64,000 bases of DNA from Variovorax paradoxus (GCF_009498455.1 NZ_CP045644.1:1519001-1583000), one strand, 5' to 3'; numbered from the stretch's first letter, positions 52,508-61,739 are shown. Notes: a model not told the origin generated them from the sequence alone. Numbers and translations: made by a program.

Positions 52508-53057
52508 GCGCTGGTTCGCCAACCATTTCATCAACCGCGTGGGGCACAAGAGCGCCTTCGCGCTGGCGATGCTGCTGTGCGTGCTCTGGTCGGCCGCGGC
52601 GGCGCTGCGCGCGCCGGCCGAAGAGGCCGACGCGATGGGTTCCCACGAATGGCCGAGCCAGTGGGACGGCGTGCCGCTGCGCCCGCTGGCGCTGAGCGAG
52701 GTCGAGCAGCGCTTTGCCGATCGCTTTCCGGGTGCCATCGGCCGCATGACCGACGGCCACCAGACGCTGGTGATGCGCGCCGTGAACCGGCCCACGCGCA
52801 TGCTGCATCCGGCCGCCGACTGCTACCGCGCGCTGGGCTACCGCATCGAGCAGGCGCGGCTGGAACGCGACGCGCAGGCGCGGCTGTGGCGCTGTTTTGT
52901 GGCGCAACGGCACGGTACGGCAAATTTCCGCGTCTGCGAGCGCATCGTCGACGCCCAAGGCACGGCTTTCACCGACACTTCGGCTTGGTACTGGGCGGCG
53001 GCCAGCGGCCAGTCGCACGGTCCGTGGCAAGCTGTCACCGTGGCAAGACCGATGTGA
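52488..53057 (+). CDS. Exosortase-associated EpsI-like protein
   Basis: 189 residues starting at GTG behind a strong AAGGAGG site. One N-terminal TM (about 22-40, SAFALAMLLCVLWSAAAAL), then a periplasmic domain with the EpsI-type pattern: VNRPTRMLHPAADCYRALGY and RLWRCFVAQRHGTANFRVCERIV (in part). EpsI-like proteins accompany exosortases, sometimes fused to them. It follows the exosortase in the same transcript and precedes the GT51 gene by 13 bp. Confidence 0.8.
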   Translation: MSIPFVERWFANHFINRVGHKSAFALAMLLCVLWSAAAALRAPAEEADAMGSHEWPSQWDGVPLRPLALSEVEQRFADRFPGAIGRMTDGHQTLVMRAVNRPTRMLHPAADCYRALGYRIEQARLERDAQARLWRCFVAQRHGTANFRVCERIVDAQGTAFTDTSAWYWAAASGQSHGPWQAVTVARPM

Positions 53058-53070
53058 TGAGAACGCGTTT

Positions 53071-54339
53071 GTGAAGAAGACCCTGAGATTCGTGATTTAC
53101 GGGCTGCTGGCCCTCGTCCTGACAGCCCTGGCGGCCATCTTCCTGATCGCCAGGATCGCCCTCGCGCCGGCGGCGGGCGAGTGGAGCACCACGGTCAAGG
53201 CCGGCCCGCTCGACTTCGAGGTCGGCGTGCCGACCGCGGTGCGGCTGGCCACCTCGTCGTGGTTCGCGCCGCGGCTGAACGGCCATGCGCTCGACACCCG
53301 CTTCGGCACCGTGCATTTCACCTGGGACGAGAAAACCGGCCAGCAGCAGATGCGCTGCGCGCCGTGCAGCGCCGACGTGCCGGCGCTCGGCACGCAGCCG
53401 ATCAAGGTCGAGCGGCTGGTCGCCACCGTGCGGCGCGACGGCAACACGCTGGCCGGCACCTTCGAGGCCACGCCCGAGGCGGCCAACGGCAACGCGCTGC
53501 TGCAGGGCACCTGGACCGGCCGCCTCGCGCCGAAGAACCTGCAGCTTGACCTCCGCGTGCAGGACGCGCCCATCGCCCGCTGGTATGCCGTGCTGGTGCC
53601 GGCGCTGCCCGAGCTGCAGCGCGCCCGCATCGGCGGCACGCTGGCGCTGCAGGCGCAGCTGCTGCTGCCCGACGCCACCTTCGCGGTGCAGCCGGCCATC
53701 AGCCAGTTCACCGTCGAAGGGCTGGGCACCGAGGCCATGCTGGGCGCGCGCACCAGCTGCGGCCCGTCGGCCAGGCTGGCCAACGACAGCTGGCTGGCGC
53801 GCGCCGTCATCGCGGCGGAAGACCAGCGCTTCTTCAGCCATGCGGGCTACGACCTGACCGAAATCCTGGCCTCGATCGACCACAACCAGAAGCCCGGCCA
53901 GACCCGGCGCGGCGGCAGCACGCTCACGCAGCAGCTGGCCAAGCTGCTGGTCACCGGCAGCGACCGCACGGCCGAGCGCAAGCTGCGCGAGCTGCTCTAC
54001 GCGGTCGAGATGGAGCAGACGCTGGGCAAGGCCCGCATCCTGCAGCTGTACCTCGACAACGCCCCCTGGGGCGGCAACCTCTGCGGCGGCGAGGCCGCGG
54101 CGCGGCGCTACTTCAAGCGCAGCGCGCGCACGCTCGAACCGGCACAGGCCGTCTGGCTCGCGGCCATGCTGCACAAGCCGCAGGCCGTGCTCGAGCAATG
54201 GCGTCGCGACGGCACGATCGATCCCGACCGCACCAAGTGGGTGGCCGAGAGCGTGCGCGGCATCAGCCGCAACCAGCGCGAGGCGCTGCTCAAGAACGTG
54301 GCCGCAGCCAAGTACGCACCGCCGGAAGCCGTGCAATGA
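53071..54339 (+). CDS. GT51 peptidoglycan glycosyltransferase with N-terminal AsmA-like domain
   Basis: 422 residues from a GTG start (VKKTLRFVIYGLLALVLTAL is the TM). Residues about 35-230 form a beta-rich region resembling AsmA-type repeats; the GT51 domain follows with catalytic E250 (AAEDQRFFSHAGYD), GGSTLTQQLAKLL and RKLRELLYAVEMEQ...ARILQLYLDNAPWG. No transpeptidase domain is present, so it is monofunctional. Location in the exosortase operon is unusual and suggests linking surface display to wall synthesis (inference). It overlaps the next gene by ATGA. Confidence 0.85.
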   Translation: MKKTLRFVIYGLLALVLTALAAIFLIARIALAPAAGEWSTTVKAGPLDFEVGVPTAVRLATSSWFAPRLNGHALDTRFGTVHFTWDEKTGQQQMRCAPCSADVPALGTQPIKVERLVATVRRDGNTLAGTFEATPEAANGNALLQGTWTGRLAPKNLQLDLRVQDAPIARWYAVLVPALPELQRARIGGTLALQAQLLLPDATFAVQPAISQFTVEGLGTEAMLGARTSCGPSARLANDSWLARAVIAAEDQRFFSHAGYDLTEILASIDHNQKPGQTRRGGSTLTQQLAKLLVTGSDRTAERKLRELLYAVEMEQTLGKARILQLYLDNAPWGGNLCGGEAAARRYFKRSARTLEPAQAVWLAAMLHKPQAVLEQWRRDGTIDPDRTKWVAESVRGISRNQREALLKNVAAAKYAPPEAVQ

Positions 54340-55100
54340 GCATCGCCCCGCACGACATCGAAGCCATCGAGCGCGCCACCGTCGCGGCGGTCGCGCCCGA
54401 AGCCTGCGAAGAACTCGACGGCTGGCTGCTGCCCTTCGACCGAGGCACCGTCAAGCGCGCCCGCTCCGCCGTGCCGCTGCACCGCGATGCGGTCGAACCC
54501 GCCACGCTCGACCGCATCGAAGACCGCTGCGACAGCCGCCAGGTCGCGCCTGCGCTGCGGCTGGCCGATGCCGCCTGCTTCGACACGCTGCGCGCCGAAC
54601 TCGCGCGCCGTCACTACGTCGATGACAACCCCACCTGTGTGCAGACCGGCTCGGCGCGGCGCATGCGCGACCTCGTTGCGGCGGACGTCCGGCTGGCCGA
54701 CGTCGATGCGTCGCCCGATCCGGATTGGGCCGCGTTGTTCCTTGGCGAGGGCTTCGACCCGGTCGACGGCGTGCACCGCGTGCGCTCGCTGTCGCGCGCC
54801 ACGGGCTCGCTCTTTGCCAGCGTGCGCGAAAACGGCGCCACCGTGGCCGCCGGCGCCATGGCCTTCGGCCACGGCTGGGCCAGCGTGCACGGCATGCGCA
54901 CGGAACAGTCACAGCGCGGGCGCGGCCTGGCCCAGCGCGTGCTCGCCGGGCTGGCGCAGGCGGCACTGGCGCGCGGCGTCGAACGCGTGTTCCTGCAGGT
55001 CGATGCGCAGAACCAGCCGGCGCTGGCGCTGTACCGCCGTGCGGGCTTCGAGACGCGCTGGCAGTACTGTTATTGGCAGCGCCAGCAGTGGCCGCGCTGA
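54336..55100 (+). CDS. GNAT family N-acetyltransferase (two-domain)
   Basis: 254 residues. An N-terminal variant GNAT-like half (ELDGWLLPFDRGTVKRARSAVPL) and a canonical C-terminal GNAT with SVHGMRTEQSQRGRGLAQRVL (acetyl-CoA loop) and QVDAQNQPALALYRRAGFETRW. Substrate unknown. It is translationally coupled to the GT51 gene, so it probably is the last gene of the exosortase operon. Confidence 0.85.
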   Translation: MSIAPHDIEAIERATVAAVAPEACEELDGWLLPFDRGTVKRARSAVPLHRDAVEPATLDRIEDRCDSRQVAPALRLADAACFDTLRAELARRHYVDDNPTCVQTGSARRMRDLVAADVRLADVDASPDPDWAALFLGEGFDPVDGVHRVRSLSRATGSLFASVRENGATVAAGAMAFGHGWASVHGMRTEQSQRGRGLAQRVLAGLAQAALARGVERVFLQVDAQNQPALALYRRAGFETRWQYCYWQRQQWPR

Positions 55101-55161
55101 GCTGAACCCCACCGGCAGTGGGCACCCCCACGGGTGGCGCGGTCGCGGCTTTGGTGCCACC

Positions 55162-56064
55162 ATGGACGGCATGACGAACGTCCGTGCCCCCCACCACCCC
55201 ACCGATCCCGTCGCCACCCCGCGCGGCATCGACCACATCGTGGCCGGTGTTTCCACCAGTGACGGCGACGGCGTCAAACTCACCCGCGTGCTACAGCAGC
55301 CGCTGCAGAAGCGGCTCGACCCCTACCTGATGCTCGATGCCTTCGGCAGCGACAACGCGGGCGACTACATCGGCGGCTTTCCGAACCACCCGCACCGGGG
55401 CTTCGAAACGGTCACCTACATGATCGCCGGGCGCATGCGCCACCGCGACAGTGCGGGCCACGAAGGCCTGCTCGAAAACGGCGGCGTGCAGTGGATGACG
55501 GCCGGCCGCGGCCTCGTGCACAGCGAACTGCCCGAGCAGGAAGAAGGCCTCATGGAAGGCTTTCAGCTCTGGCTCAACCTGCCCGCGAAAGACAAGATGC
55601 GCGAGCCCTGGTACCGCGACATCCAGAGCAGCGAGATCCCCGAGTTCACGACCGCCGGCGGCGCGCACGTGCGCGTGATCGCGGGCACCAGCCATGGCAT
55701 CGCGGGCGCGGAGCAGCGCGCGCACACCGAGCCGCTGTACCTGGACATCACGCTGCCGCCCGGCGCCGAGTTCGCGCAGCCGCTGCCTCATGACCACAAC
55801 GCGCTGGTTTACGTGTTCCGCGAATCGCTGTGGATCGCGGGCAGCGAGGTGCCGACGCGGCGCATGGCGATTCTTGCGAACGACCCCGGCAGCGACGGCG
55901 TGGTGCTGCGCGCGGGCGCCACCAACCACAGCCCGGCGCGCGCGCTGCTGATTGCAGGCAAGCCGCTGAACGAGCCCATCGCGCAGTACGGCCCTTTCGT
56001 GATGAACACGCAGGAACAGATCAAGCAGGCCGTGCACGACTTCCAGAACGGAAAGCTGGGCTGA
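55162..56064 (+). CDS. Pirin family cupin protein
   Basis: 300 residues with the pirin N-terminal cupin metal site NHPHRGFETVTYMIAGRMRHRDSAGHEG (in part) and VQWMTAGRGLVHSEL, and a C-terminal pirin domain (PLPHDHNALVYVF, ILANDPGSDGVVLRAG). Some bacterial pirins have quercetinase activity or act as redox sensors; the natural substrate here is unknown. Starts at 55162 (MDGMTNV) and 55171 (MTNV) are both possible. Confidence 0.9.
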   Translation: MDGMTNVRAPHHPTDPVATPRGIDHIVAGVSTSDGDGVKLTRVLQQPLQKRLDPYLMLDAFGSDNAGDYIGGFPNHPHRGFETVTYMIAGRMRHRDSAGHEGLLENGGVQWMTAGRGLVHSELPEQEEGLMEGFQLWLNLPAKDKMREPWYRDIQSSEIPEFTTAGGAHVRVIAGTSHGIAGAEQRAHTEPLYLDITLPPGAEFAQPLPHDHNALVYVFRESLWIAGSEVPTRRMAILANDPGSDGVVLRAGATNHSPARALLIAGKPLNEPIAQYGPFVMNTQEQIKQAVHDFQNGKLG

Positions 56065-56150
56065 GTCCGAAGCCGCTGTAGTCGCTCGCCTACTGCAAGT
56101 CGGCGTGGCGTTCGGTTCGCTCTGGCGCGTGCGCGGCCTAGATTGCGGCC

Positions 56151-57224
56151 ATGCCTCCCACGATACGCAAAGGACAGGCGCCGCCCACGCTGCAGCGCGC
56201 CGAGTTCCACGACCGCTTCATGCAGAGCTTTCACGACCCGGCGTTCCGGGCCGAGGCCGGGGCGCTGCAACGCCTGGAAGACATCGCCTGGAAAGCGTAC
56301 GACGAAGGCCGCAAGGCGCCCGTGACACGCCGCGCCGGGCCCGGCTATGCCGACCCCGACTACGAACTCTCGGTCGACTGGCTCGACGCCCGCGCGCGCA
56401 TCGACGCGGCGCAGGCGGCCTGGGGCCGGCCCGAGACGCGCTCGCGCGTGCTGCTGATCAACGGCTCGCCGCGCAACGATGGCACCTGCCCCGGCGAGAT
56501 CTCCAAGACCTGGCGCCTCACGCAGTGCGCGCGCGAGGTGCTCGACAGCAGCGGCATCGAGACCGACGTGCTCGACCTGAGCCGGCTCACTTCGGACTAC
56601 GGCCGCCACATCCACCCGTGCAAAGGCTGCGTCTCCACTGCCATGCCGCTGTGCCACTGGCCCTGCAGCTGCTACCCCAATCACGCGCTGCGCCAGACCG
56701 GCGACTGGATGAACGAGATCTACGAACGCTGGGTGGCCGCGCACGGCGTGATCGTGCTCACGCCCACGCACTGGTACCAGGCCGCGAGCCCGATGAAGCT
56801 CATGATCGACCGCCTCGTGTGCGCCGACGGCGGCAACCCCGACCCCACCAGCACGCACGGCAAGAAGCCCGACGAGGCCAAGGCGCTCGAGCTCGAGGGC
56901 TGGGGCTACCCGAAGCACCTCGAAGGCCGCGTCTACGGCGTGGTGGCGCACGGCGATGTGGCCGGCACCGAGAGCCTGCGCCGCAACCTCACGGACTGGC
57001 TCGACTGGATGGGGCTGATCGACGCCGGCGCGCAGGCCCGGCTCGACCGCTACATCGGCTACTACGCCCCCTATGCCACCAGCCACGATGCGCTCGACGC
57101 CGATGCCGACGTGCAGGAAGAAGTGCGCAACGTGGCCCGCGCCGTGGCCATCGGTGTCGCCGCGCTGCGCGCCGGCACGCTGAAGGTGCCCGACCGCACG
57201 CTGAAGCCGCCGCGGCTCAAGTAG
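56151..57224 (+). CDS. Flavodoxin-like NAD(P)H-dependent FMN oxidoreductase
   Basis: 357 residues. The FMN-reductase fold begins with VLLINGSPRNDGTCPGE (about 99-115) and continues with DLSRLTSDYGRHIHPCKGC and LTPTHWYQAASPMKLMIDRL; about 95 N-terminal residues form a helical extension. The CKGC...PCSC cysteines are reminiscent of iron-sulfur flavoproteins, but spacing does not prove a cluster. Substrate unknown. RBS is weak. Confidence 0.82.
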   Translation: MPPTIRKGQAPPTLQRAEFHDRFMQSFHDPAFRAEAGALQRLEDIAWKAYDEGRKAPVTRRAGPGYADPDYELSVDWLDARARIDAAQAAWGRPETRSRVLLINGSPRNDGTCPGEISKTWRLTQCAREVLDSSGIETDVLDLSRLTSDYGRHIHPCKGCVSTAMPLCHWPCSCYPNHALRQTGDWMNEIYERWVAAHGVIVLTPTHWYQAASPMKLMIDRLVCADGGNPDPTSTHGKKPDEAKALELEGWGYPKHLEGRVYGVVAHGDVAGTESLRRNLTDWLDWMGLIDAGAQARLDRYIGYYAPYATSHDALDADADVQEEVRNVARAVAIGVAALRAGTLKVPDRTLKPPRLK

Positions 57225-57356
57225 CGGGCCGTGCCGCGGTTCATGCTTCTTTACGCAGGCTCACGCGCGGCTCACGGACGCGTTACAGAGGCGCTCCACA
57301 CTTCGCTTCACCCGCTGCCCTTTGGCGGCGGACTTCTTCGAAAGGAAGCGACTCTC

Positions 57357-57944
57357 ATGATTTCTCTTCGCCAACGCATCGTCTGGGCCAGCCTGCTGGG
57401 TTCCGCCGCCCTCGCCTCTTCGGGCGCCTTCGCCCAGGCACCGGCCGCCACCACGCCTTCGACCGCAGCGCCCACGGCCGCCACGGCACCTGCCGACGCC
57501 ACCGCCGCACCCAAGGCACAGCACAAGCGCATGGACCCGGCCCAGCGCATGGAGCGCATGAAGGAGCACCGTGCCAAGCGCCTGGCCGCACTGAAGGACA
57601 AGCTCAAGCTCACCAGCGCCCAGGAAGGCGCGTGGAGCACCTTCACCACGGCGAGCCAGCCGCCCGCCGGCACGGCGCGTCCGCAGCGCATGGACCGTGC
57701 CGAGTTCGCCAAGCTGACCACGCCCCAGCGCCTGGAACACATGCAGGCCCGCCAGGCCGAACGCAGCGCACGGTTCGCCAAGCGCGCCGAAGCCACGAAG
57801 ACCTTCTACGCCGCGCTGACGCCCGAGCAGCAGAAGACCTTCGACGCCGAGACCGCGAAGTTCGCGGGCCATGGCCATCGCGGGCACCGCGGCCACCATG
57901 GCGGTCATGAAGGCCACCACGGCGCAGCGCCTGCCAAGGGCTGA
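57357..57944 (+). CDS. Spy/CpxP-like periplasmic LTXXQ protein with His-rich tail
   Basis: 195 residues: Sec signal peptide (cleaved after FAQA, about residue 27), Ala/Thr/Pro-rich linker, a helical core with two LTxxQ motifs (LTSAQEGAW, LTPEQQKTF) as in Spy/CpxP chaperones, many Arg/Lys/Met, and a C-terminus rich in Gly-His (FAGHGHRGHRGHHGG and onward) that probably binds divalent metal. Role inferred: envelope-stress chaperone or metal sensor. A GAAGGAAG ribosome site and a terminator flank it. Confidence 0.85.
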   Translation: MISLRQRIVWASLLGSAALASSGAFAQAPAATTPSTAAPTAATAPADATAAPKAQHKRMDPAQRMERMKEHRAKRLAALKDKLKLTSAQEGAWSTFTTASQPPAGTARPQRMDRAEFAKLTTPQRLEHMQARQAERSARFAKRAEATKTFYAALTPEQQKTFDAETAKFAGHGHRGHRGHHGGHEGHHGAAPAKG

Positions 57945-57993
57945 CCGGGCGGCCGGCTGAAGGGGCCGGCCTCCAGAAAAAGGGCAAGAAAAA

Positions 57994-58025
57994 GCCCGCG
58001 ACGCCTCAAGCGCCGCGGGCTTTTT
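57994..58025 (+). terminator. Intrinsic terminator after the Spy-like gene
   Basis: GCCCGCG(ACGC) / (AGCG)CCGCGGGC stem with T5 on the right and AAAAA on the left; it can also stop the minus-strand DUF4148-like gene ending at 58039. Confidence 0.85.
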
Positions 58026-58038
58026 CGTGGGCGCCGCA

Positions 58039-58416
58039 TTACTGCGGCGTGCCCGTCTTCTCGGTCGGGTTGGTCGGCACCGCCGGGCGCTCACCCGGCT
58101 GGCCGAAGCGCGGCTTCACGTGCTGCGCCTCGGCGCGAACTTCCGCGCGTGAGCGCTCGCCCGTCGGCGGCGGCATCGCGTTGGGCTGGTGGTTCACCGT
58201 GGTGCTGGCCTCGCCCTTGGGCACCACGCTGTTGGCGTTGTTGCGGTTCTGCGCGCGGGCCTCGGCCTTCACGGCTTCGCGCGAGGCAGGCACCGAGCTG
58301 TCGCCCGCCATGGGTTGCTGGACGGGTGTCGGCATCTGGGCCTGGGCGGCGCCGGCGCCCAGCAGGGCGGCCAGCAGCGCGGTGGGGATCGTCAGGCGTT
58401 GCAGGGTGGTCATCAT
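58039..58416 (-). CDS. DUF4148-like secreted protein
   Basis: 125 residues: signal peptide (MMTTLQRLTIPTALLAALLG, cleaved near AQAQ), mature part with SREAVKAEARAQNRNN and RSRAEVRAEAQHVKP, the repeated R-x-E-V/A-x-A-E pattern of DUF4148, common in Burkholderiales. An AAAGGAG ribosome site supports the ATG at 58416. Function unknown. It shares a bidirectional terminator with the Spy-like gene. Confidence 0.8.
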   Translation of the reverse strand: MMTTLQRLTIPTALLAALLGAGAAQAQMPTPVQQPMAGDSSVPASREAVKAEARAQNRNNANSVVPKGEASTTVNHQPNAMPPPTGERSRAEVRAEAQHVKPRFGQPGERPAVPTNPTEKTGTPQ

Positions 58417-58626
58417 GAAAGCTCCTTTGCAAATTGAATGAAAAAGCACAAAGCCGGGCGCCATGGCATCGGCTTTGAAACCACCGTAGGAGCCCCGTTT
58501 CAGGCCGGGTGTGGGGGTGCGGCAGGCCTGCCTGTAGGAGTCCGCCGCCCCTGCGTGAAAGGCACGCGAAGAAGGTGGCGCGTTCCTACAGTCGGCGCGC
58601 GCGCGGCCACGTACAACAGGGCACCG

Positions 58627-59424
58627 ATGTCCTCTTTCCCTTCTTCTCCGTTGCCCGAAGCCGCGGTGGCCGCCGCACCGGCCTCGCTCAAGGTCATGAC
58701 CGTGAACACCCACAAGGGCTTCACGGCACTCAACCGCCGCTTCATCCTTCCGGAGCTGCGCGACGCGGTGCGCACCGTGGGCGCCGACGTGGTGTTCCTG
58801 CAGGAGGTGATGGGCACGCATGCGCGCCACTCGCGCACGGTGAACAACTGGCCCGAGGCGCCGCACTACGAATTCCTGGCCGACACGATGTGGCCGCAGT
58901 TTGCCTACGGGCGCAACGCGGTGTATCCGAAAGGGCACCACGGCAATGCCGTGCTGTCGAAGTTTCCGATCGTGCATTACCGCAACCACGACGTGTCCGT
59001 GAGCGGCCCCGAGAAGCGCGGCCTGCTGCACTGCGTGCTGCGCCTGCCGGGCCGCACGGTCGACGTGCATGCGATCTGCGCGCACCTCGGGCTGGCCGAG
59101 GCGCACCGCCAGCAGCAGCTGGAACTGCTGTGCCACATCGTGCGCGACGAGGTGCCGGCCGATGCGCCGCTGATCGTCGCGGGCGACTTCAACGACTGGC
59201 GCGGCCGCGCGCACGAGGTGCTGGCCGAAGGCGCGTCGCTGCGCGAGGTGTTCGTGCATGCCCACGGTCGCGCGGCGCGCACCTTTCCGGCGCGCCTGCC
59301 GCTGCTGGCGCTGGACCGCATCTACGTGCGCAACGCAGGCGTGCACGCGCCCGTGGTGCTGCCGCGCCGGCCCTGGTCGCATCTGTCGGACCATGCCCCG
59401 CTGGTGGCGGACATCGAGCTGTGA
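58627..59424 (+). CDS. Endonuclease/exonuclease/phosphatase family protein (YbhP-like)
   Basis: 265 residues with EEP motifs: [17 protein letters not shown] (catalytic Glu), [23 protein letters not shown] (Asp/Asn) and the terminal [11 protein letters not shown] (Asp-His). These enzymes hydrolyse phosphodiesters with Mg2+. It is the first gene of a ybhP-clsB-ybhN order also found in E. coli, so a lipid phosphodiester is a plausible substrate. The ATG at 58627 is chosen because the conserved fold begins 30 residues later; the frame is open upstream. The 210-bp region before it holds nothing I can name. Confidence 0.88.
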   Translation: MSSFPSSPLPEAAVAAAPASLKVMTVNTHKGFTALNRRFILPELRDAVRTVGADVVFLQEVMGTHARHSRTVNNWPEAPHYEFLADTMWPQFAYGRNAVYPKGHHGNAVLSKFPIVHYRNHDVSVSGPEKRGLLHCVLRLPGRTVDVHAICAHLGLAEAHRQQQLELLCHIVRDEVPADAPLIVAGDFNDWRGRAHEVLAEGASLREVFVHAHGRAARTFPARLPLLALDRIYVRNAGVHAPVVLPRRPWSHLSDHAPLVADIEL

Positions 59425-59438
59425 ACGCCGAGGCCCCC

Positions 59439-60719
59439 ATGCACGACACCCATGAGCGTGCCGGCCACTGGACCGGCGGCAACCGCATCGAACTGCTGGA
59501 GAACGGCGAGGAGTTCTTTCCGCGCGTGTTCGAGGCGGTCCGCCAGGCGCAGCGCGAAGTGATCATCGAGACCTTCATCCTGTTCGAGGACAAGGTGGGC
59601 CTGGCGCTGCATGCGGCCATGCGCGCAGCGGCGCTGCGGGGCGTGAAGGTCGACCTGATGATCGACGGCTTCGGCTCGCCCGACCTCTCGCGCGAGTACC
59701 TCGAGAGCCTGGCCACGGCCGGCGTCAAGGTGCGCGTGTTCGACCCGGGCCAGCGCTTCCTGGGCCAGCGGCTCAATGTGTTCCGCCGCATGCACCGCAA
59801 GATCGTGGTGGTCGACGGCGTGCGTGCCTTCGTGGGCGGCATCAACTACTCGGCCGATCACCTGCTCGACTTCGGGCCCAAGGCCAAGCAGGACTACGCG
59901 GTCGAACTGGCGGGGCCGATCGTGGCCGAGATCCACCAGTTCGTGCTGCGCGCGATTGCGCTCGGCGGCAAGGGCGCCGGATGGTTCCGGCGCCGGCTGA
60001 AGCAGGCGCCGCCGGCCGAGCAACTGCAGGCGGCGGGCGAGGCCGACGCGATCTTCGTCACGCGCGACAACCGCCGCCACACCAACGACATCGAACGCCA
60101 CTACCGCGCGGCGATCCGCGCCGCGCGCGAGCGCATCGTGATCGCCAATGCGTACTTCTTTCCGGGCTACCGCCTCATCAAGGAGCTGCGCCGCGCCGCG
60201 CGCCGCGGCGTCGACGTGCGCCTCATCCTGCAGGGCGAGCCCGACATGCCGATCGTGAAGACCGCCGCCAGCATGCTGTATCACCACCTGCTGCACGCCG
60301 GCGTGCGCATCTACGAATACTGCGACCGCCCGCTGCACGGCAAGGTCGCGCTCATGGACGACCGCTGGAGCACCGTGGGCTCGAGCAACCTCGACCCGCT
60401 GAGCCTGTCGCTCAACCTCGAAGCCAACATCGTGGTGCGCGACACCGCGTTCAACAACCTGCTGTGGGAGCGCATGGACCAGCTCATGCAGCACAGCTGC
60501 AAGCAGGTCGGCGCAGACGACCTGGCCAGCGAATGGAGCGGCTGGCGGCTGGTGCGCAGCTTCTTCGTCTTCCACTTCCTGCGCTGGTATCCGTCGTGGC
60601 TCAACCGCCTGCCGCGCCATGCGCCGCGCCTGACGCCGGCCGAGGCCACCGACCTCATGGCACAGCAGCAGAAGCGGCGCGACAGCGACGAAGGCACGGC
60701 GCGCACGGAGACGGCATGA
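59439..60719 (+). CDS. clsB: Cardiolipin synthase B
   Basis: 426 residues with two phospholipase-D HKD motifs (HRKIVVVDGVRAFVGGIN and HGKVALMDDRWSTVGSSNLD) and the ClsB-type start GGNRIELLENGEEFFPRVFEAV. ClsB makes cardiolipin and can make phosphatidylglycerol. The ATG at 59439 has GAGG 5 nt upstream; a GTG at 59421 overlapping the previous stop (GTGA) is the alternative. It overlaps the ybhN gene by ATGA. Confidence 0.92.
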   Translation: MHDTHERAGHWTGGNRIELLENGEEFFPRVFEAVRQAQREVIIETFILFEDKVGLALHAAMRAAALRGVKVDLMIDGFGSPDLSREYLESLATAGVKVRVFDPGQRFLGQRLNVFRRMHRKIVVVDGVRAFVGGINYSADHLLDFGPKAKQDYAVELAGPIVAEIHQFVLRAIALGGKGAGWFRRRLKQAPPAEQLQAAGEADAIFVTRDNRRHTNDIERHYRAAIRAARERIVIANAYFFPGYRLIKELRRAARRGVDVRLILQGEPDMPIVKTAASMLYHHLLHAGVRIYEYCDRPLHGKVALMDDRWSTVGSSNLDPLSLSLNLEANIVVRDTAFNNLLWERMDQLMQHSCKQVGADDLASEWSGWRLVRSFFVFHFLRWYPSWLNRLPRHAPRLTPAEATDLMAQQQKRRDSDEGTARTETA

Positions 60720-61693
60720 GTGCCTCCCTCGCGCTCACGCATCGGCCCTGGTGGCCGTGGGTGCGGCGCGTGGCGATCTTGGCCTTCTTCGGCGGCATTG
60801 CCTGGCTGCTGCTGAAGCAGGCGCGCACCATCGACTGGGCCGAGGTGTTTGCTGCGCTGCGCGCGCTGCCGGCCCTCACATTGCTCGCAGCCGGTGCCCT
60901 GGCCGCCGCCAGCTTCGCGCTCTACAGCACCTACGATTTGCTGGGCCGCTACCTCACGAAGCACCGGCTCGGCGCTGGCACGGTCATGGGCGTGACCTTC
61001 ATCAGCTACGCCTTCAACCTCAACTTCGGCTCGCTGGTGGGCGGCGTGGCGTTTCGCTACCGGCTGTATTCGCGCCTGGGGCTCGGCAACGAGACCATCA
61101 CGCGTGTGCTGGGCTTCAGCATGCTGACCAACTGGCTCGGCTACCTCGTGGTGGCCGGCGCCGCGTTCTGCTTCTGGCCGATGGCGCTGCCGCCCGACTG
61201 GAAGATCGACGGCGGCGGCCTGCGCATGCTCGGCGCGGTGCTGTTGATGGTGTCGCTCGCCTACCTCGCGCTGTGCGCGTTCTCGGACGGCCACGTCTGG
61301 CGCGTGCGCGGCCATGCGCTGCGCACGCCGACGGTGCCGATGGCCTTGCTGCAGCTGGCGATGTCGTGCGTCAACTGGTCGCTCATCGGCGGCGTGATCT
61401 GGGTGCTGCTGCAGGGCGAGGTCGGGTATCCGCAGGTGCTCGCGGTGCTGCTGGTCGCCGCGGTGGCGGGCGTGGTCACGCACGTGCCGGCGGGGCTCGG
61501 CGTGCTGGAGGCCGTGTTCGTCGCGCTGCTGGCGCACGAGGTGGCGGAAACGCGGCTGCTCGCCGCGCTGCTCGCCTACCGCGCGCTGTACTACCTGCTG
61601 CCGCTGGCCGTGGCGCTCGTCGCTTACCTCGTCACCGAGGCGCGTGCGCGTCGGCTGCGCGCGGATGCCGGCCACAACGACAACAAACGTTAA
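60716..61693 (+). CDS. ybhN: YbhN-like lysylphosphatidylglycerol synthetase-type membrane protein (UPF0104)
   Basis: 325 residues, about eight TMs, with the family's FNLNFGSLVGGVAFRYRLYSR and VVTHVPAGLGVLEAVFVAL segments. Related to the flippase part of MprF. It is the third gene of the ybhP-clsB-ybhN order, coupled by ATGA, so a role in moving or sensing the cardiolipin product is likely (inference). It lacks the catalytic domain that transfers lysine. Confidence 0.88.
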   Translation: MSASLALTHRPWWPWVRRVAILAFFGGIAWLLLKQARTIDWAEVFAALRALPALTLLAAGALAAASFALYSTYDLLGRYLTKHRLGAGTVMGVTFISYAFNLNFGSLVGGVAFRYRLYSRLGLGNETITRVLGFSMLTNWLGYLVVAGAAFCFWPMALPPDWKIDGGGLRMLGAVLLMVSLAYLALCAFSDGHVWRVRGHALRTPTVPMALLQLAMSCVNWSLIGGVIWVLLQGEVGYPQVLAVLLVAAVAGVVTHVPAGLGVLEAVFVALLAHEVAETRLLAALLAYRALYYLLPLAVALVAYLVTEARARRLRADAGHNDNKR

Positions 61694-61739
61694 ATATTGC
61701 CCGCAGAAAGCGACCGATCAATGAAATGACGGTCAGGAA

